64,000 nt of DNA from SHZI01 sp038214295 (GCA_038214295.1 JBBQSA010000004.1:37185-101184), one strand, 5' to 3'. Positions 44,327 to 53,831 are shown, numbered from the stretch's first letter. The notes: generated from the letters alone by a model not told the origin. A program made the numbers and translations.

Positions 44327-45562
44327 TCAGGCTGCCCGTTCGGCGGCATGGCTTTCGAGCAGGTCGTGAATGCGCGTGAAGACCTCCCGCAGGGTCTCCG
44401 CATCCGGAAGGTTGGTGATGCGGAAGTAGTTATTGTCCCGGGTGTTGAAGCTGGTGCCGGGTGCCACGAGCACGTGCTTCTTCTCCAGCAGGTCGAGCGC
44501 GAAATCCTGGTCATCAAAATCGGGAAAGCGTGCCTTGTCAACGCCGATGAACGCGTAAAGGGCTCCGCTCGGCGGCACGACGTAGAGGTACGGACTGGCC
44601 GCCACCGAGTCGATGATGACCCGCCGCGACTCATAGAGCCTGCCGCCCGGGCGGATCAGCTCCTGGATGCTCTGGTAGCCACCCAGCGCCGTCTGTACCG
44701 CCCACTGCCCCGGCACGTTGCTGCACAGCCGGAGCGACGCCAGCAGGTCCAGCGCCTGGAGGTAATCCCCGGCCTGCTCGCGCGCGCCACTGAAGGACAC
44801 CCAGCCCACGCGATAACCGCAGGCGCGATAGACCTTGGACAAGCCGCTGAAGGTGGCGCACAGGGTGTCGTTGACCAGCGTCGCGAGCGGTATGAACTTC
44901 GCGTCGTCGTAGGTCATCTGGTCGTAGATCTCGTCGCTGAAGACCACGAGCTGGTGTTTCTCGGCGATCCGGACAATGGCCCGCAGGGTTTCCTCGGAAT
45001 AGACGGCCCCGGTCGGGTTGTTGGGGTTGATTACGACGATGCCGCGGGTGCGGGAGGTCACCAGGCGCTCGATGGCGACCGGGTCCGGCTGAAAGCCCGA
45101 CTCCGGGGGGCAGGGATAGTGCACGGCCGTGCCCTGGTTCAGGGTCACGCTGGCGGTCCACAACGGGTAGTCCGGGCTCGGCACCAGGATCTCGTCGCCG
45201 GGATCGAGCAGCGCCCGGAGGGTCAGGTCGATCAGTTCACTGACGCCATTACCAATGAACACGTCTTCCGCCGTCACCCCGGTTACCCCGCGGGACTGCT
45301 GCTGCATGACGACGGCCTCGCGTGCAGGAAAAATGCCCTTCTGATGGCAGTACCCTTCGGCGCTGGACAGGTTCTCGATCATCGCGAGGCGCATCGTCTC
45401 CGGCGCGCGAAAGCCGAAGCGGCCAGGGTTGCCAATGTTCAGCGAGATGATCTCGTAACCGCGCCGTTCCATCTCGTGGGCCTGGTTCGCGAGCTTGCCG
45501 CGGATCTCGTAGCGAACGCCGCGCAGGGCACCACTGGGCTTGAAAGCATCTTGCATGGGCAT
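44327..45562 (-). CDS. alaA: Alanine-type PLP aminotransferase (AlaA-like)
   Basis: Fold-type I aminotransferase of 411 residues, close to E. coli AlaA, which makes alanine from pyruvate and glutamate. The PLP lysine is in FSGLSKVYRACGYRVGW; NPNNPTGAVY and SDEIYDQMTYD are the other hallmarks, and FRITNLPD carries the substrate-binding arginine. It starts 3 bases after the MFS gene (ATG 45562 or 45556), so those two are likely coupled. Confidence 0.88.
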   Translation of the reverse strand: MPMQDAFKPSGALRGVRYEIRGKLANQAHEMERRGYEIISLNIGNPGRFGFRAPETMRLAMIENLSSAEGYCHQKGIFPAREAVVMQQQSRGVTGVTAEDVFIGNGVSELIDLTLRALLDPGDEILVPSPDYPLWTASVTLNQGTAVHYPCPPESGFQPDPVAIERLVTSRTRGIVVINPNNPTGAVYSEETLRAIVRIAEKHQLVVFSDEIYDQMTYDDAKFIPLATLVNDTLCATFSGLSKVYRACGYRVGWVSFSGAREQAGDYLQALDLLASLRLCSNVPGQWAVQTALGGYQSIQELIRPGGRLYESRRVIIDSVAASPYLYVVPPSGALYAFIGVDKARFPDFDDQDFALDLLEKKHVLVAPGTSFNTRDNNYFRITNLPDAETLREVFTRIHDLLESHAAERAA

Positions 45563-45565
45563 GTC

Positions 45566-46825
45566 TCAGGTGGCCGCGGTTGGCCGGGGCACCGGCCTGT
45601 CCAGCCGGAAGCGGGTGGAGATGAGCAGCGCCAGGCTGACAAGGCCTGCCACCAGCATGAATGCCGGCCCGTAGGCGCCGGCGCCATCGCGGATCGCGCC
45701 GATCAACGGCGGACCAAGCCCCCCACCGAGCGTGTCAAGCACCGTAATGGCGCCCAGGATCTTGCCGAGATGCTGCGGACCGAAGTAGTCCGCGGCAAGC
45801 AACTGGAGCAGCGTGTACAGCCCACCCCAGCCAAGACCGAAGAGGACGAGCCCGCCCCACAGGCTATTTCCCGACGGCACCGCCAGCAGCCAGGCGCCGG
45901 CTGCCATGACGGTGAGCGTCGTCACGAAGATCCGCTTGTGGCCCAGCCGGTCCGCCAGGAAACCGCTGGAGACCTTGCCAACCAGCCCCAGGTAAAACAG
46001 GACTGTGTAGCTGAAACCCGCATCCATCTGCGAGAAGCCGCGGCCGAGGATGTACAGATTGAGGTGTGCCTGGGTGCCGATGATCGAGAAGAAGGTGAGC
46101 ATCGCGATCAGTGCCAGCACCCAGAAGTTGGCCGACTGAAGGGCGGCGCGCAGATCGAGGCTGCTCCTGGCGGCCGTCGCCTCTCCGACGGAGCCGGCGG
46201 GAGGCTTCTGCGCAGCCAGGTCCGCGGGCCGTTCCCGGATGACAAACAGGATCACGGGGATCAGCAGCAGCGGCAGGAGGCTGGTCCAGGCAAACGCCGC
46301 CCTCCAGCCCACCTCACCCATCAGCGCGGCGTTCAGCGGTGGCAGCGTGCCGTTGCCGAGGCTCGTGCCAGCAAGCGCAATGCCCAGCGCGAGGCCGCGA
46401 TCCTTCACGAACCAGCGGGACACGAGGATCACGTTGACGACCAGGCCGCAGGTGGCCAGGGCCGACGCGAACAGCACGTGAATGCCGTAGATATCGCCAA
46501 GGCTGTCCACCGTGGAGTAGAGGAAATAGCCGATCGACAGCAGCAGGGCCCCGATGATCATCAGTGGCCGGACCCCGAAGCGGTCGGCGGCGGCGCCGGC
46601 CAGCGGGGCCATCAGGCCACTGACGGCCAGGGTGATCGCATCCCGCGACTTGAGTGCCGCCAGGCTGACGGGTGCGCCGGTCGCCTGGCCGAGAGCCTCG
46701 AGCAGAGGCTTGTCGAAGACGTTCAGGCCACCCAGGGTCATGCCATTGGTGACCACCAGGATGAGGCCGGAAGCGACGGCGATGATCCAGCCGTAGTACA
46801 AGCCGCTGCCGTCCTTTGCCGCCAT
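45566..46825 (-). CDS. MFS transporter, oxalate/formate-antiporter-like
   Basis: 419-residue, 12-helix major facilitator. The first loop has GAAADRFGVRPLMIIG and the second half GFLADRLGHKRIF, the repeated MFS signature. The opening YYGWIIAVASGLILVV is typical of the OFA/monocarboxylate-like group. Substrate unknown; coupling to the aminotransferase gene hints at an organic or amino acid. Upstream is a 158-base gap shared with a divergent VOC gene. Confidence 0.85.
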   Translation of the reverse strand: MAAKDGSGLYYGWIIAVASGLILVVTNGMTLGGLNVFDKPLLEALGQATGAPVSLAALKSRDAITLAVSGLMAPLAGAAADRFGVRPLMIIGALLLSIGYFLYSTVDSLGDIYGIHVLFASALATCGLVVNVILVSRWFVKDRGLALGIALAGTSLGNGTLPPLNAALMGEVGWRAAFAWTSLLPLLLIPVILFVIRERPADLAAQKPPAGSVGEATAARSSLDLRAALQSANFWVLALIAMLTFFSIIGTQAHLNLYILGRGFSQMDAGFSYTVLFYLGLVGKVSSGFLADRLGHKRIFVTTLTVMAAGAWLLAVPSGNSLWGGLVLFGLGWGGLYTLLQLLAADYFGPQHLGKILGAITVLDTLGGGLGPPLIGAIRDGAGAYGPAFMLVAGLVSLALLISTRFRLDRPVPRPTAAT

Positions 46826-46983
46826 CGAATCCCACCGCGTCTGATGCGGCGATCACGATACCGGAATCAGGTCGCTTCCCCAAGCCAGCAGAGCCCCGTC
46901 GACCGGGGCGTTGCCACGGCTCCAGGGGCGACTAGAATCCGGAAGCATGGCCCGTGGACGACCGCGGGATGCTGGGGCACCGA

Positions 46984-47892
46984 ATGCTGAAATATATTGC
47001 GACCGTGACTCTCATCGTCAACCAGCTGGCCGCGATGGAGGGCCCCTACCGGGACGAGCTCGGCTACCAGCCCGTACACCGGGGCGTGGTTCCGGCAGAG
47101 CAGGCGATGCTGTGGGCGGCCCCCGCGCTCGCCGGGCGCAAATTCGTGATCCTCGAGCCCGCCAGCCGGCGGCCGGTCTACCTGCGGATGATCGAGGATC
47201 CGGCAGCGGCGGCGCCGGAGGCAGGTACCACCTTTGGCTGGAACGCGATTGAAAACGTGGTTCAGGATCCCGACGCCCTGCTCCGCCAGTTCGCGGGAAC
47301 CGCGTTCACGGTCATCGGGCCGCCCAGGAACCTCTGGCAGGCAGCGGATGCGCCCCGGGCCATGCAGGCTCTTGGGCCTTCCCGGGAGCTGCTCTACTTC
47401 ACCCGGGTGGTCCCGTCCGGCTTCCGCATCCCCATGACGCCCGCCGCTACCCCCGTGGACCGGGTCTTCATCATGGTGGTCGGCGGACCGTCGATGACCG
47501 CTCTGAGGGATTTCTACGGCCGGGGACTGGGCCTGCCGGTCGGCGAGCCGGCGGCGTGGCAGATCACGACCTTGTCCCGGGCCCTCGGGCTGCCGCTCAC
47601 GACCACCTATCCACTGGCGGTGGCGCCGCTGCCGAAGGACTTCCTCATCGAACTGGACGAGTATCCTGCCGCGGCGCTGCCGCGCCGCGTGCCACCGGGT
47701 GCAATGCCACCGGGGCCGGCGATGGTGAGCTTCGGCGTGGAATCACTCGACGAGTTCGACCTGCGCTGGCGGGCGCCGCCGGCGCGCATCGCCGAGTTCC
47801 CCTACAGCGGCCAGCGGGCCGCCGTCACCGTCGGCCCGGCCGGGGAATGGGTGGAACTGGTCGAACGCGCGGGCCTGGCCGCGCGGGAGTGA
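46984..47892 (+). CDS. VOC (glyoxalase/dioxygenase fold) family protein
   Basis: About 302 residues with two weak VOC modules; the second is clearer (RVFIMVVGGPSMTALRDFY, FYGRGLGLPVG, ending VTVGPAGEWVELVERAG). The first (KYIATVTLIVNQLAAMEGPY) is more diverged. Metal-ligand residues are not obvious, so it may be a binding or catalytic protein of unknown substrate. ATG 46984 with GGGG 6 bases upstream is preferred to ATG 46969 or GTG 46954. Confidence 0.65.
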   Translation: MLKYIATVTLIVNQLAAMEGPYRDELGYQPVHRGVVPAEQAMLWAAPALAGRKFVILEPASRRPVYLRMIEDPAAAAPEAGTTFGWNAIENVVQDPDALLRQFAGTAFTVIGPPRNLWQAADAPRAMQALGPSRELLYFTRVVPSGFRIPMTPAATPVDRVFIMVVGGPSMTALRDFYGRGLGLPVGEPAAWQITTLSRALGLPLTTTYPLAVAPLPKDFLIELDEYPAAALPRRVPPGAMPPGPAMVSFGVESLDEFDLRWRAPPARIAEFPYSGQRAAVTVGPAGEWVELVERAGLAARE

Positions 47893-47920
47893 ACGCGCGG
47901 TAGTGACCCGGTCCGCCTGT

Positions 47921-48661
47921 TCAGGCGTTCTCGTATTCCAGGCGCACCAGTTCGTACTCGGTCAGCATGTAGCCGCCAATGACACCCTTCAGAAAGACGT
48001 AGTCGCCGTCAGCGGTGCACCAGATGTCGTAGGGTGGATGAGCCTGGGGCAGGCCAGGTGACGACACGAAGCGGAAGTGCAGCGCGTCGAAAGCGCCCGC
48101 CTTCACCGTGATCCGCTCCTCGCCCACGTACTCGACGCCAAAGCCGATCCGGAACAGCATGGGTCCGGTGGCCCCGCGATGATCGGGCGACGACAGCAGC
48201 ATCTCGTCGATGCTCTGCAGCCCCGGGCCCTTGTGCCGGTCGAACAGCTGCATGTGCCACGCGTCGCAGACGATCGCGTGATTCTGGAAGGCCTGCAGGC
48301 GGCCTTTGGTCTCCATACGCTGAGTCACCCGGCCATCCAGTGAGGTGTAGGTCTCGCACTCCGCGAAATCCGGGCCGAAGCGGAACCAGCCACTGCCCAT
48401 GAAGCGGTCGTTGACGGTGAGCCGCACCGTGCAGTCCGTGGGCAGCCAGTGCTCATCGAGGCTGTAGACGATATCCCGCATCACGCTCGGCCGGTCGTCG
48501 ATCTCTGAGTGCGCGCTGCAGGTCCGCCGGCCATCGCTGTGCACGGAAATGTGGAAGTGCTCGCGCCCGCGGTCCTGTCCGACACGATCGGGCTTGTTGC
48601 TGGTATAGGCAATGGTGCCGCGAATGGCCCGGTGGTCGCGCTGCAGGATGCTGCTGTTCAT
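47921..48661 (-). CDS. Conserved hypothetical protein, 246 residues
   Basis: No family recognised with confidence. No signal peptide or membrane span is seen. The chain is rich in aromatic and charged residues with beta-type patterns, e.g. REHFHISVHSDGRRT, GSGWFRFGPDFAEC and DALHFRF, ending YDIWCTADGDYVFLKGVIG. The last part resembles the end of lipocalin-like or DUF3108-like beta barrels (a 'dirt-simple' barrel binding a hydrophobic ligand), but that is speculative. It is 106 bases downstream of the sulfurtransferase on the same strand and converges with the VOC gene. Confidence 0.6.
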   Translation of the reverse strand: MNSSILQRDHRAIRGTIAYTSNKPDRVGQDRGREHFHISVHSDGRRTCSAHSEIDDRPSVMRDIVYSLDEHWLPTDCTVRLTVNDRFMGSGWFRFGPDFAECETYTSLDGRVTQRMETKGRLQAFQNHAIVCDAWHMQLFDRHKGPGLQSIDEMLLSSPDHRGATGPMLFRIGFGVEYVGEERITVKAGAFDALHFRFVSSPGLPQAHPPYDIWCTADGDYVFLKGVIGGYMLTEYELVRLEYENA

Positions 48662-48767
48662 GCCGGAGGACGTCCTTGGTGAGGTGATTGGCGGGGCGAG
48701 ACTCTACGGCGAAAGGTTACGGGAGCCAACCGCCCGCCCGGACAATTTCTGCCGGGTTGTCCGCTAT

Positions 48768-49688
48768 TCAGCCGGCCGGGGTCGCCGGACCTGGCGCCGA
48801 CGTGGCGACGGGCCGGTCGGGCGACCGGATCCACTCGCTCCAGGAGCCCGCGTAGAGGGCCGCGCCCGGCACACCGGCCAGTTCGAGCGCCAGAATGCCG
48901 TGGCACGCCGTTACGCCGGAGCCGCACATGCACACGATGTCGGCCGGCTGGTGTCCAGCCGCCAGCGGCGCGTAACGCCGCCCAAGGGCTTCCGGGGCCT
49001 GGAAGCGCTGGTCAGCATCCAGGTTGCCCGCGAACGGGACGTTGGCGGCCCCGGGCACGTGACCGGCTACCGGGTCTATCGGTTCCACTCGGCCCAGGAA
49101 GCGCTCCTCGGCGCGCACGTCGAGCAGCTGGATGGTCTGCCCGGAGAGGCCCTTGGCCACCGCCTCGGTCGTCAGGACGGGCATATGGCCGGGCTCGCCG
49201 ACGAAGCGCCGCTGCTGCGGGTCTGGAATCGCCTGGCTGAGGGACAGGCCGGCCTTCTGCCAGGCAGCAAGCCCCCCATCCAGCAGGTACGCGGACCGGT
49301 GGCCCATCCAGCGCAGCAGCCACCACAGGCGGGCAGCGATGCCTCCCCCACCCTCGTCATAGGCCACCACCCGACTTTCCGGCCCGATACCGAAGCGGCC
49401 GAACAGCAGGCGCAGCTGCTCCGGCTCCGGCAGGGGGTGACGCCCTGTCAGGGGACCCGGCGACGACGACAGGTCCCGGTCCAGATCCGCGTACCAGGCG
49501 CCAGGGATGTGCCCATCGAGGTAGGCCGCTCGCCCGGCGTCCGGCTTGAGGAGATTGAAGCGGCAGTCCACCACGACCCACGGGGCCCGCGCGTGGACTT
49601 CGCCAGGGGGGAGCGCCGACAATGCCGCCGCCAGCTCCCGCACGCCTATCAGTGGTGATTCCAGGCGACCGGCTTTCGTTGACGCCAT
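48768..49688 (-). CDS. sseA: Thiosulfate/3-mercaptopyruvate sulfurtransferase
   Basis: Two-domain rhodanese, 306 residues. The inactive N-terminal domain has GHIPGAWYADLDRDLS; the active C-terminal domain has GHVPGAANVPF and the loop CMCGSGVTAC with Cys255 as the persulfide carrier. CGSGVT is the mercaptopyruvate-type loop. ATG 49688 is used; the longer frame upstream crosses the etfB promoter region. It is divergent from etfB. Confidence 0.92.
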   Translation of the reverse strand: MASTKAGRLESPLIGVRELAAALSALPPGEVHARAPWVVVDCRFNLLKPDAGRAAYLDGHIPGAWYADLDRDLSSSPGPLTGRHPLPEPEQLRLLFGRFGIGPESRVVAYDEGGGGIAARLWWLLRWMGHRSAYLLDGGLAAWQKAGLSLSQAIPDPQQRRFVGEPGHMPVLTTEAVAKGLSGQTIQLLDVRAEERFLGRVEPIDPVAGHVPGAANVPFAGNLDADQRFQAPEALGRRYAPLAAGHQPADIVCMCGSGVTACHGILALELAGVPGAALYAGSWSEWIRSPDRPVATSAPGPATPAG

Positions 49689-49764
49689 AACGGCTTGTTC
49701 CTCATGCACTGGTCGTTGAAAATAGCCGGCTCTCCGCGAATCGGCCCACAAGGACTGTTCCCTC

Positions 49765-50517
49765 ATGCAGAAAATCATCGTATGCCTGAAGCGCGTTGTT
49801 GACTACAACGTCCGCATTCGCGTCAAGGCTGATGGCACTGGTGTCGTCACCGACGGGCTCAAGATGAGCATCAACCCGTTCGATGAGATCGCGCTTGAGG
49901 AAGCCCTGCGGATCAGGGAGCAGGGCGTCGCCCAGGAGATCGTGGTGGTGTCCATCGGACCCGAGGACGCCCAGCAGCAGCTGCGCACCGGGCTCGCCAT
50001 GGGAGCGGACCGGGCCATCCTCGTGCAAACTGACGCAGAGCTCGAGCCGCTGGCAGCGGCCCGCATTCTCCACATGCTCGTCGAGAAGGAGCAACCCGGC
50101 CTCGTCCTGCTGGGCAAGCAGGCCATCGACGATGACTGTAACCAGACCGGGCAGATGCTCGCCGCGCTCTGGGATCGCCCGCAGGCGACGTTCGCGTCGA
50201 AGCTCGAACTAAACGGCAACGTGGCCAGGGTGACCCGGGAGGTGGACGCCGGCCTCGAGGTCCTGGAAGTTGACCTGCCGGCCGTCGTCACCAGCGACTT
50301 GCGGCTCAACGAGCCGCGCTACGTGAAGCTGCCGGACATCATGAAGGCCAAGAAGAAGCCCATCGAGATAATCCCGATCGAGTCCTTCGGCGTTGACGTG
50401 GCCCCGCTCCTGCGGGTGACGAAGTACGAAAGTCCGCCGTCCCGGTCGCGGGGGGTCATGGTCAAGAACGTGGATGAACTGGTCGGCGCCCTGCGTGACC
50501 GGGGGTTGCTGGCATGA
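49765..50517 (+). CDS. etfB: Electron transfer flavoprotein beta subunit
   Basis: ETF accepts electrons from acyl-CoA and other dehydrogenases and passes them to ETF-ubiquinone oxidoreductase. The 250-residue subunit binds AMP; the signature region VTREVDAGLEVLEVDLPAVV and LNEPRYVKLPDIMKAKKKP are clear. It overlaps etfA by 4 bases. It supports beta-oxidation, e.g. with fadJ 27 kb away. Confidence 0.97.
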   Translation: MQKIIVCLKRVVDYNVRIRVKADGTGVVTDGLKMSINPFDEIALEEALRIREQGVAQEIVVVSIGPEDAQQQLRTGLAMGADRAILVQTDAELEPLAAARILHMLVEKEQPGLVLLGKQAIDDDCNQTGQMLAALWDRPQATFASKLELNGNVARVTREVDAGLEVLEVDLPAVVTSDLRLNEPRYVKLPDIMKAKKKPIEIIPIESFGVDVAPLLRVTKYESPPSRSRGVMVKNVDELVGALRDRGLLA

Positions 50518-51455
50518 GCCGGATCCTGATCATCGGTGAGCACGACGGCCGCCACCTCAACCAGAGCACTGCGCGCTGCGTCGCCTGCGCCATTGCGATC
50601 GACCCGAGTGCCATCGATCTGGTCGTCCTGGGCAGCGACACAGCGGCAGTGGCCGCCGAGGCCGCCACGCTGGCGGGCGTGGCCACGGTGCTCACGGTCA
50701 CGAGCCCGGCGAACGCGAACCCGGTGGCCGCTGTACTGGCGCCGCAGATTGCGGCCCTCGCCGGCGACTACGACGTGGTGCTGGCACCGTCCACCACCTT
50801 CGGCAAGGATCTGCTGCCCCGGGTTGCCGCGCTCCTCGGCACGCCACAGGTCAGCGACGTGATGGCCGTCGTTGCGCCACGCACGTTCCAGCGGCCGATC
50901 TACGCCGGCAACGCACTTGTCACGGTGGAAGTGCCGGCAAGCATCAAGGTGCTCGCCACCGTGCGCGGTGCTTCCTTCAAGCCGGTAGCAGGCGGCAACT
51001 CCGCCTCCATACGGCCGGTCGACGCCAGCGTGGCACCGCCGTCCCATTCCCGCTTTGTCGAGTTGCGCTCCGGCAAGACGGACCGGCCAGACCTGCAGAC
51101 CGCGCGCCTTGTGCTCTCCGGCGGCCGCGGCGTTGGCAGCGCCGAGAACTTCGGCCTCCTCTTCCAGCTGGCTGACCGGGTCGGCGCGGCCGTCGGAGCC
51201 TCGCGCGCGGCGGTGGATGCCGGTTTCGTCCCCAACGACATGCAGGTTGGGCAGACGGGCAAGATCATCGCGCCCGATCTCTACATGGCCTTCGGCATCT
51301 CGGGCGCCATCCAGCACCTGACGGGCATCAAGGATGCCGGCACTATCGTGGCGGTAAACAAGGACGGCGAGGCGCCGATCTTCGAGATTGCGGACATCGG
51401 CCTCGTCGGTGACCTCTTCGAGATCATTCCGGAAATCGAGAAGCGGCTCCGTTGA
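50514..51455 (+). CDS. etfA: Electron transfer flavoprotein alpha subunit
   Basis: FAD-carrying ETF subunit, 313 residues. The FAD site is intact: GGRGVGSAENFGLL, GASRAAVDAGFVPND, VGQTGKIIAPDLY and FGISGAIQH. Its stop TGA overlaps a TTG start of the following MFS gene. Confidence 0.97.
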   Translation: MSRILIIGEHDGRHLNQSTARCVACAIAIDPSAIDLVVLGSDTAAVAAEAATLAGVATVLTVTSPANANPVAAVLAPQIAALAGDYDVVLAPSTTFGKDLLPRVAALLGTPQVSDVMAVVAPRTFQRPIYAGNALVTVEVPASIKVLATVRGASFKPVAGGNSASIRPVDASVAPPSHSRFVELRSGKTDRPDLQTARLVLSGGRGVGSAENFGLLFQLADRVGAAVGASRAAVDAGFVPNDMQVGQTGKIIAPDLYMAFGISGAIQHLTGIKDAGTIVAVNKDGEAPIFEIADIGLVGDLFEIIPEIEKRLR

Positions 51456-52618
51456 CCCGCGGGACCACCCCGTCCCTCTGGCTGCTGAGCCTGGCGAGTT
51501 CGCTCTCGCCCTTCGGGATGATCGTCGTTGTGCCGAGCCTCGGAGCCCTGGCTGACCAATTCGCGGTCGGCCATTCGCAGGCACAGTTCCTGATCGCCAC
51601 CTATCTCTTTGGCCTTGGCGCGGGCCAGCCCCTGGTCGGCGCGCTGAGTGACCGGTATGGCCGCAGGCCCGTCATCCTGACCGGCTTCGTCCTGTTTACA
51701 GCCGCGAGTGTCGCCTGCGCCACCGTCACCAGCTTCCAGGCGCTGCTCGTCTACCGACTGCTGCAGGCTCTCGGGGTGAGCGTGGGGACCGTTGGCTCCC
51801 GGGCCATCGTTCGGGACACCAATGACGCCCTTGGAGCCGTGCGGGCCCTGTCCTGGATCGGTGCCGCGATGGGCGTCGCGCCGGTCATCGGCCCCCTGCT
51901 GGGTGGCTTCCTCACGCGCTGGGGCGGTCCGCAAATGGTCTTTGCCGCCAGTGCCGCTCTCGGCCTGCTGGTGACCGTCGCGATGTTTTTTCTCCTTGGC
52001 GAGACGCGACAGCGGCTGCCGGTAGTTGCCGGCTCTCGCCACTGGACAACCAGCTACATGGAGTTGCTGGGCTCCCGTGTCTTCCTCGGCTACACCCTCA
52101 TGTACGCCTTCATGCAGGGCTGCTTCTTCGCGTTCCTCGCAGTGGCGGTGGTCGTGTTCGCGGATCACCTGGGACTGGACGAAGCCCAGTTTGGTGCAAT
52201 CTGGGGCGCCATGGGCCTGGTCTACGTGGCGGGCGCCGCAAGCGGGGCCCGGCTGACGGCGCACTTCGGGGTGAGGGCGGTGCTCCGGGCCAGCGCCGGG
52301 CTGATCGTGACGTCCGGAACCCTGCTGCTGGTGGCGACGGCCGCCTGGGGCGTGAGCCTCGCGGGCCTTCTGCTGCCCCTCACCCTGCTCATGTTCGCGG
52401 CCGGCATCCAGACACCGCTGTCAGTCGCCGGCGCGGTGAACTGCCGCCCGGACATCGCCGGGACCGCGGCAGGGCTGTCGAGCTCGCTGGGCCTTGTGCT
52501 CAGCGGCAGCTTCAGCATCGTCGCCGGGTACCTCTACACCGGCAACTTCCTGCCCGTAGCAGCGCTCATTGCCGCCTCGTCAGCGACGGCGATAGTGACC
52601 TACCGGATGACCCGGTAG
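51452..52618 (+). CDS. MFS efflux transporter, Bcr/CflA type
   Basis: 388 residues and 12 predicted helices. The drug:H+ antiporter signature GALSDRYGRRPVIL follows helix 2, and GSRAIVRDTND and GVAPVIGPLLGG match motif B/C of the Bcr/CflA group. The start is TTG 51452, overlapping the etfA stop, so it should be translated with etfBA, an unusual partner. Substrate unknown. Confidence 0.88.
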   Translation: MTRGTTPSLWLLSLASSLSPFGMIVVVPSLGALADQFAVGHSQAQFLIATYLFGLGAGQPLVGALSDRYGRRPVILTGFVLFTAASVACATVTSFQALLVYRLLQALGVSVGTVGSRAIVRDTNDALGAVRALSWIGAAMGVAPVIGPLLGGFLTRWGGPQMVFAASAALGLLVTVAMFFLLGETRQRLPVVAGSRHWTTSYMELLGSRVFLGYTLMYAFMQGCFFAFLAVAVVVFADHLGLDEAQFGAIWGAMGLVYVAGAASGARLTAHFGVRAVLRASAGLIVTSGTLLLVATAAWGVSLAGLLLPLTLLMFAAGIQTPLSVAGAVNCRPDIAGTAAGLSSSLGLVLSGSFSIVAGYLYTGNFLPVAALIAASSATAIVTYRMTR

Positions 52619-52621
52619 CGG

Positions 52622-53317
52622 TCACATACCCGGCTTCCAGACTCCCAGGAAGGCGGACAGCGCAACGCCGCCCCAGATCGCCCACACGTAGGGGCGGCAG
52701 GCCATCAGCCCGTCATACATCTTTGTATCGCTTTCCGGCGTGACGCCCTGGCCGGCCATCATCCGGAACCCCTCGATAAACGGGGGCAGCTTCCTGCGAA
52801 TCATGAATCCACAGAAAATCAGGAACGCGAAAATCAGCAGCTTGCCGGCCAGCCAGGGAAACGGCTTCAGCGGCCCTGTGATCCAGTGATACACGACGGA
52901 GGCCGGCAGCGCGAAGATCATGACGAAACGGAACCAGTAGTCGCCCTTGGCGAGCGCCTTGCCAAACTCGGTGCCCTCCTTCGCGTGCACCATGTGCACC
53001 ACCCAGACCCAGACCGGGCCAAGCGCGATGATGCCGATCATCTGCCAGAGGGGGTGCTCGTAGCCGACGAATTCAGCCAGGATCCCGCCGACCGTCAGCA
53101 TGAGCGCCAGGCAGTAGCGCGGCAGCATGTCGAGGTTCAGGAAGATCTTGAACGCAGTGAGCCGGGCGTCCCGCGACAGCTTGTTGTTGATGACGAACGT
53201 GCTCGAGTAGAACACGCCGGCATCGCCACCAAGCCAGTAGACAAAGAGCAGGATGTGTATGTACTTGAAGACGGCATACACGAATGGCAGGGTCTGAACG
53301 ACCTGCGTTTCTTCCAT
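52622..53317 (-). CDS. Conserved membrane protein of unknown function
   Basis: 231 residues with about five or six membrane helices. The first contains KYIHILLFVYWLGGDAGVF, reminiscent of HemJ/CopD-type heme- or copper-handling membrane proteins with a histidine in helix 1; more histidines lie in WVVHMVHAKEG and VVYHWITG. That similarity is a hypothesis. It is 31 bases downstream of the peroxiredoxin gene and should share its transcript. Converges with the MFS gene, 3 bases apart. Confidence 0.65.
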   Translation of the reverse strand: MEETQVVQTLPFVYAVFKYIHILLFVYWLGGDAGVFYSSTFVINNKLSRDARLTAFKIFLNLDMLPRYCLALMLTVGGILAEFVGYEHPLWQMIGIIALGPVWVWVVHMVHAKEGTEFGKALAKGDYWFRFVMIFALPASVVYHWITGPLKPFPWLAGKLLIFAFLIFCGFMIRRKLPPFIEGFRMMAGQGVTPESDTKMYDGLMACRPYVWAIWGGVALSAFLGVWKPGM

Positions 53318-53348
53318 CGGACTGTTCCTGGGTGCGGTGGTGGCTGAA

Positions 53349-53831
53349 TCAGAGCTGGCCGAGCACGCACTCGGCGGTGCTGACCTTGAATTCCCGGGGC
53401 GCCTCCACGTTCAGCTCCTTGACGATGCCGTTCTCGACCACCATAGAAAAGCGCTGGCTGCGATGGCCCATGCCAAAGCCGCTGGCATCCAGTTCAAGGC
53501 CGAGGGCCTGGGTGAATTCGCCGTTGCCGTCCGCGAGCATGAGGACCTTGTCGCCAACGCCGCGGTCCTTGCCCCAGGCATCCATCACGAAAACGTCATT
53601 CACCGACATGCAGGCAATCGTGTCCACGCCCTTCGCCTTGATATCGGCAGCGTGCTTGACGTAGCCCGGGAGGTGACTGTTGGAGCAAGTCGGGGTAAAT
53701 GCACCGGGCACCGAGAAGAACACGACTTTCTTCCCGGTAAATAACTCCTGGCTGGAGAGGGAGCCGGGGCCGTCCTTCGTCATGATGCCGAATTTGCCGG
53801 AGGGAAGCCGATCGCCAACCTTGATCGTCAT
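53349..53831 (-). CDS. Peroxiredoxin, Prx5/AhpE-like type
   Basis: Thiol peroxidase of 160 residues. The peroxidatic Cys49 is in PGAFTPTCSNSHLPGY; VNDVFVMDAWGKD and MGHRSQRFSMVVENG are typical of the Prx5 group. A C-terminal AECVLGQL cysteine may resolve. AAAGGA precedes the ATG at 53831. Removes hydrogen peroxide or alkyl hydroperoxides in the cytoplasm. Confidence 0.93.
   Translation of the reverse strand: MTIKVGDRLPSGKFGIMTKDGPGSLSSQELFTGKKVVFFSVPGAFTPTCSNSHLPGYVKHAADIKAKGVDTIACMSVNDVFVMDAWGKDRGVGDKVLMLADGNGEFTQALGLELDASGFGMGHRSQRFSMVVENGIVKELNVEAPREFKVSTAECVLGQL

Noticed and set aside
44348..46990. 880-codon open frame on the plus strand
   Set aside because: It lies antisense to the aminotransferase and MFS genes, whose products are clearly conserved. 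Its translation has no recognisable domain and is typical of the open antisense frames in GC-rich DNA.
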